A stretch of DNA of 34,608 nucleotides from an uncultured Eudoraea sp. (lineage in GTDB: Bacteria; Bacteroidota; Bacteroidia; Flavobacteriales; Flavobacteriaceae): positions 1 through 34,608 of the forward strand of contig NZ_CAMYKG010000020.1 of NCBI RefSeq assembly GCF_947258925.1, in the 5' to 3' direction. Position numbers and translations under genes: made by a program. How positions within the stretch are numbered: the stretch's first letter is position 1; every line of letters starts with the position of its first letter. Below are positions 33,495 through 34,608 of the stretch, piece by piece. Under the pieces are notes generated by a model, which worked only from the letters and a program-made list of their open reading frames with translations, did not search any database and had not been told where the DNA came from.

Positions 33495-34469
33495 ATGAAA
33501 AAGAATATTGCCATTATTATGGGGGGCTATTCCAGCGAGTTTGATATCTCAATTAAGAGTGGCAATGTAGTTTATAAATATTTGGATAAACAAAAATTTA
33601 ACGCCTATCGAATTCTGATTTCCAAAGATAAATGGGTTTATATAGACGACCAAGATAACGAACTGCCGATAAGCAAACACGATTTCTCTGTAAAGATCCG
33701 GGATCAATTAATAACATTCGATTGCGTATTTAATGCTATTCATGGTTCACCCGGGGAAGATGGTCTGATGCAGGCCTATTTTGAATTATTGGCTATCCCT
33801 CAAACTTCTTGTGATCATTACCAGGCTGCCCTGACATTTAATAAAAGGGATTTACTCAGTGCGCTGAAACCCTACGGTATTAAGGCTGCTGATTCTTATT
33901 ATTTAAACTTTGGTGATACTGCAGACCATAAGGCAATTGAAGAAAAAGTAGGTTTTCCTTGCTTTGTTAAAGCAAATAAGGCCGGAAGTAGTTTTGGAAT
34001 TTCGAAGGTATATGAGAAAAAAGATTTGCCTTCAGCAATTGATAAAGCTTTTCAGGAAGACAATGAAATAATTATTGAATCCTTCCTCGATGGTATTGAG
34101 GTTTCAGTTGGTGTAATAACTTATCATGGCAAAACCAAGGTCTTACCGATAACAGAGATTATTACAGATAATGATTTCTTTGATTATGAAGCAAAATATG
34201 AGGGAAAATCTAAAGAAATTACACCTGCCCGAATTAGTAAAATACAGGAAGAAAATGTTAGTCTGATCGCTAAAAAAGCTTATGAAGTTTTGAAATTGAA
34301 AGGTTTTTCCCGAAGTGAGTTTATTTTTATTCATGACCAACCCTACATGCTGGAAATAAATACGAATCCCGGTTTAACTGAAGAGAGTATCCTGCCTCAA
34401 CAGGCGGCCAAAGCAGGTATTAGTTTATCAGAGCTATTTGAAAATGCAATAAATGAAGCATTAAAGTAA
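33495..34469 (+). CDS. ddl: D-alanine--D-alanine ligase
   Basis: An ATP-grasp enzyme that makes the D-Ala-D-Ala end of the peptidoglycan stem. The 324-residue protein has IIMGGYSSEFDISIKSGNVV at the start, FNAIHGSPGEDGLMQAYFELLAIPQTSC at about 79-106, and FNKRDLLSALKPYGI. CFVKANKAGSSFGISKV (ATP loop) and LEINTNPGLTEESILPQQA with metal ligands near the end follow. It diverges from the PASTA-rluD pair and precedes coaD. Confidence 0.97.
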   Translation: MKKNIAIIMGGYSSEFDISIKSGNVVYKYLDKQKFNAYRILISKDKWVYIDDQDNELPISKHDFSVKIRDQLITFDCVFNAIHGSPGEDGLMQAYFELLAIPQTSCDHYQAALTFNKRDLLSALKPYGIKAADSYYLNFGDTADHKAIEEKVGFPCFVKANKAGSSFGISKVYEKKDLPSAIDKAFQEDNEIIIESFLDGIEVSVGVITYHGKTKVLPITEIITDNDFFDYEAKYEGKSKEITPARISKIQEENVSLIAKKAYEVLKLKGFSRSEFIFIHDQPYMLEINTNPGLTEESILPQQAAKAGISLSELFENAINEALK

Positions 34470-34474
34470 ATTGA

Positions 34475-34608
<134 letters not shown>

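Overview
The window is a chromosomal core segment of a Flavobacteriaceae-like Bacteroidota. The signs are low GC, very few Shine-Dalgarno sequences, several promoters of the Bacteroidota type (TTTG, 17-22 bases, TAnnTTTG), protein sequences of Flavobacteriia type (the PEP carboxylase, DUF2851, PspC and PASTA proteins, protein THX), and the rluD-PASTA-ddl-coaD order. I see no prophage, insertion sequence or CRISPR array.

Positions 1-5043, minus strand, carry the translation/transcription cluster in this order of transcription: tRNA-Thr(UGU), tRNA-Tyr, tRNA-Gly, tRNA-Thr(GGU), tuf, tRNA-Trp, secE, nusG, rplK, rplA, rplJ, rplL, and the first 29 codons of rpoB. The outstanding anomaly is that nusG and rplK are one uninterrupted 312-codon frame. 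NusG runs straight into L11 with the tail of NusG, the intergenic spacer and the first residues of L11 missing. Upstream on the same strand are the hibernation factor hpf, xerC and rpsU. The rpsU gene has a near-perfect Shine-Dalgarno, which is exceptional in this phylum.

Positions 6739-14630, minus strand, hold mostly metabolic and envelope genes: an acyl-CoA dehydrogenase, a helix-hairpin-helix protein whose expected ATG reads ATA, an AGCS amino acid:cation symporter, a likely operon DUF2851-PspC-RCK potassium channel, a rhodanese, and two thioredoxin-fold proteins.

Positions 14700-16530, plus strand, hold a MarR regulator with a perfect 16-bp palindrome on its own promoter, followed by a nitroreductase and a YceI protein. 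A lipoprotein of the arylsulfotransferase type follows.

Positions 18290-25146, plus strand, form a complete trp operon (trpEGDCFBA). It begins with an 18-codon leader peptide with three consecutive Trp codons and an intrinsic terminator, so ribosome-mediated attenuation is predicted. The leader ATG lies 6 bases beyond the -7 element, so the transcript may be leaderless. A small membrane protein overlaps the end of trpA.

Positions 25187-34608 hold an M20 peptidase, ppc, a uracil-DNA-glycosylase-like protein, ribosomal protein THX, a small lipoprotein, yaaA, an RluD-family pseudouridine synthase with a PASTA protein, ddl, and the start of coaD.
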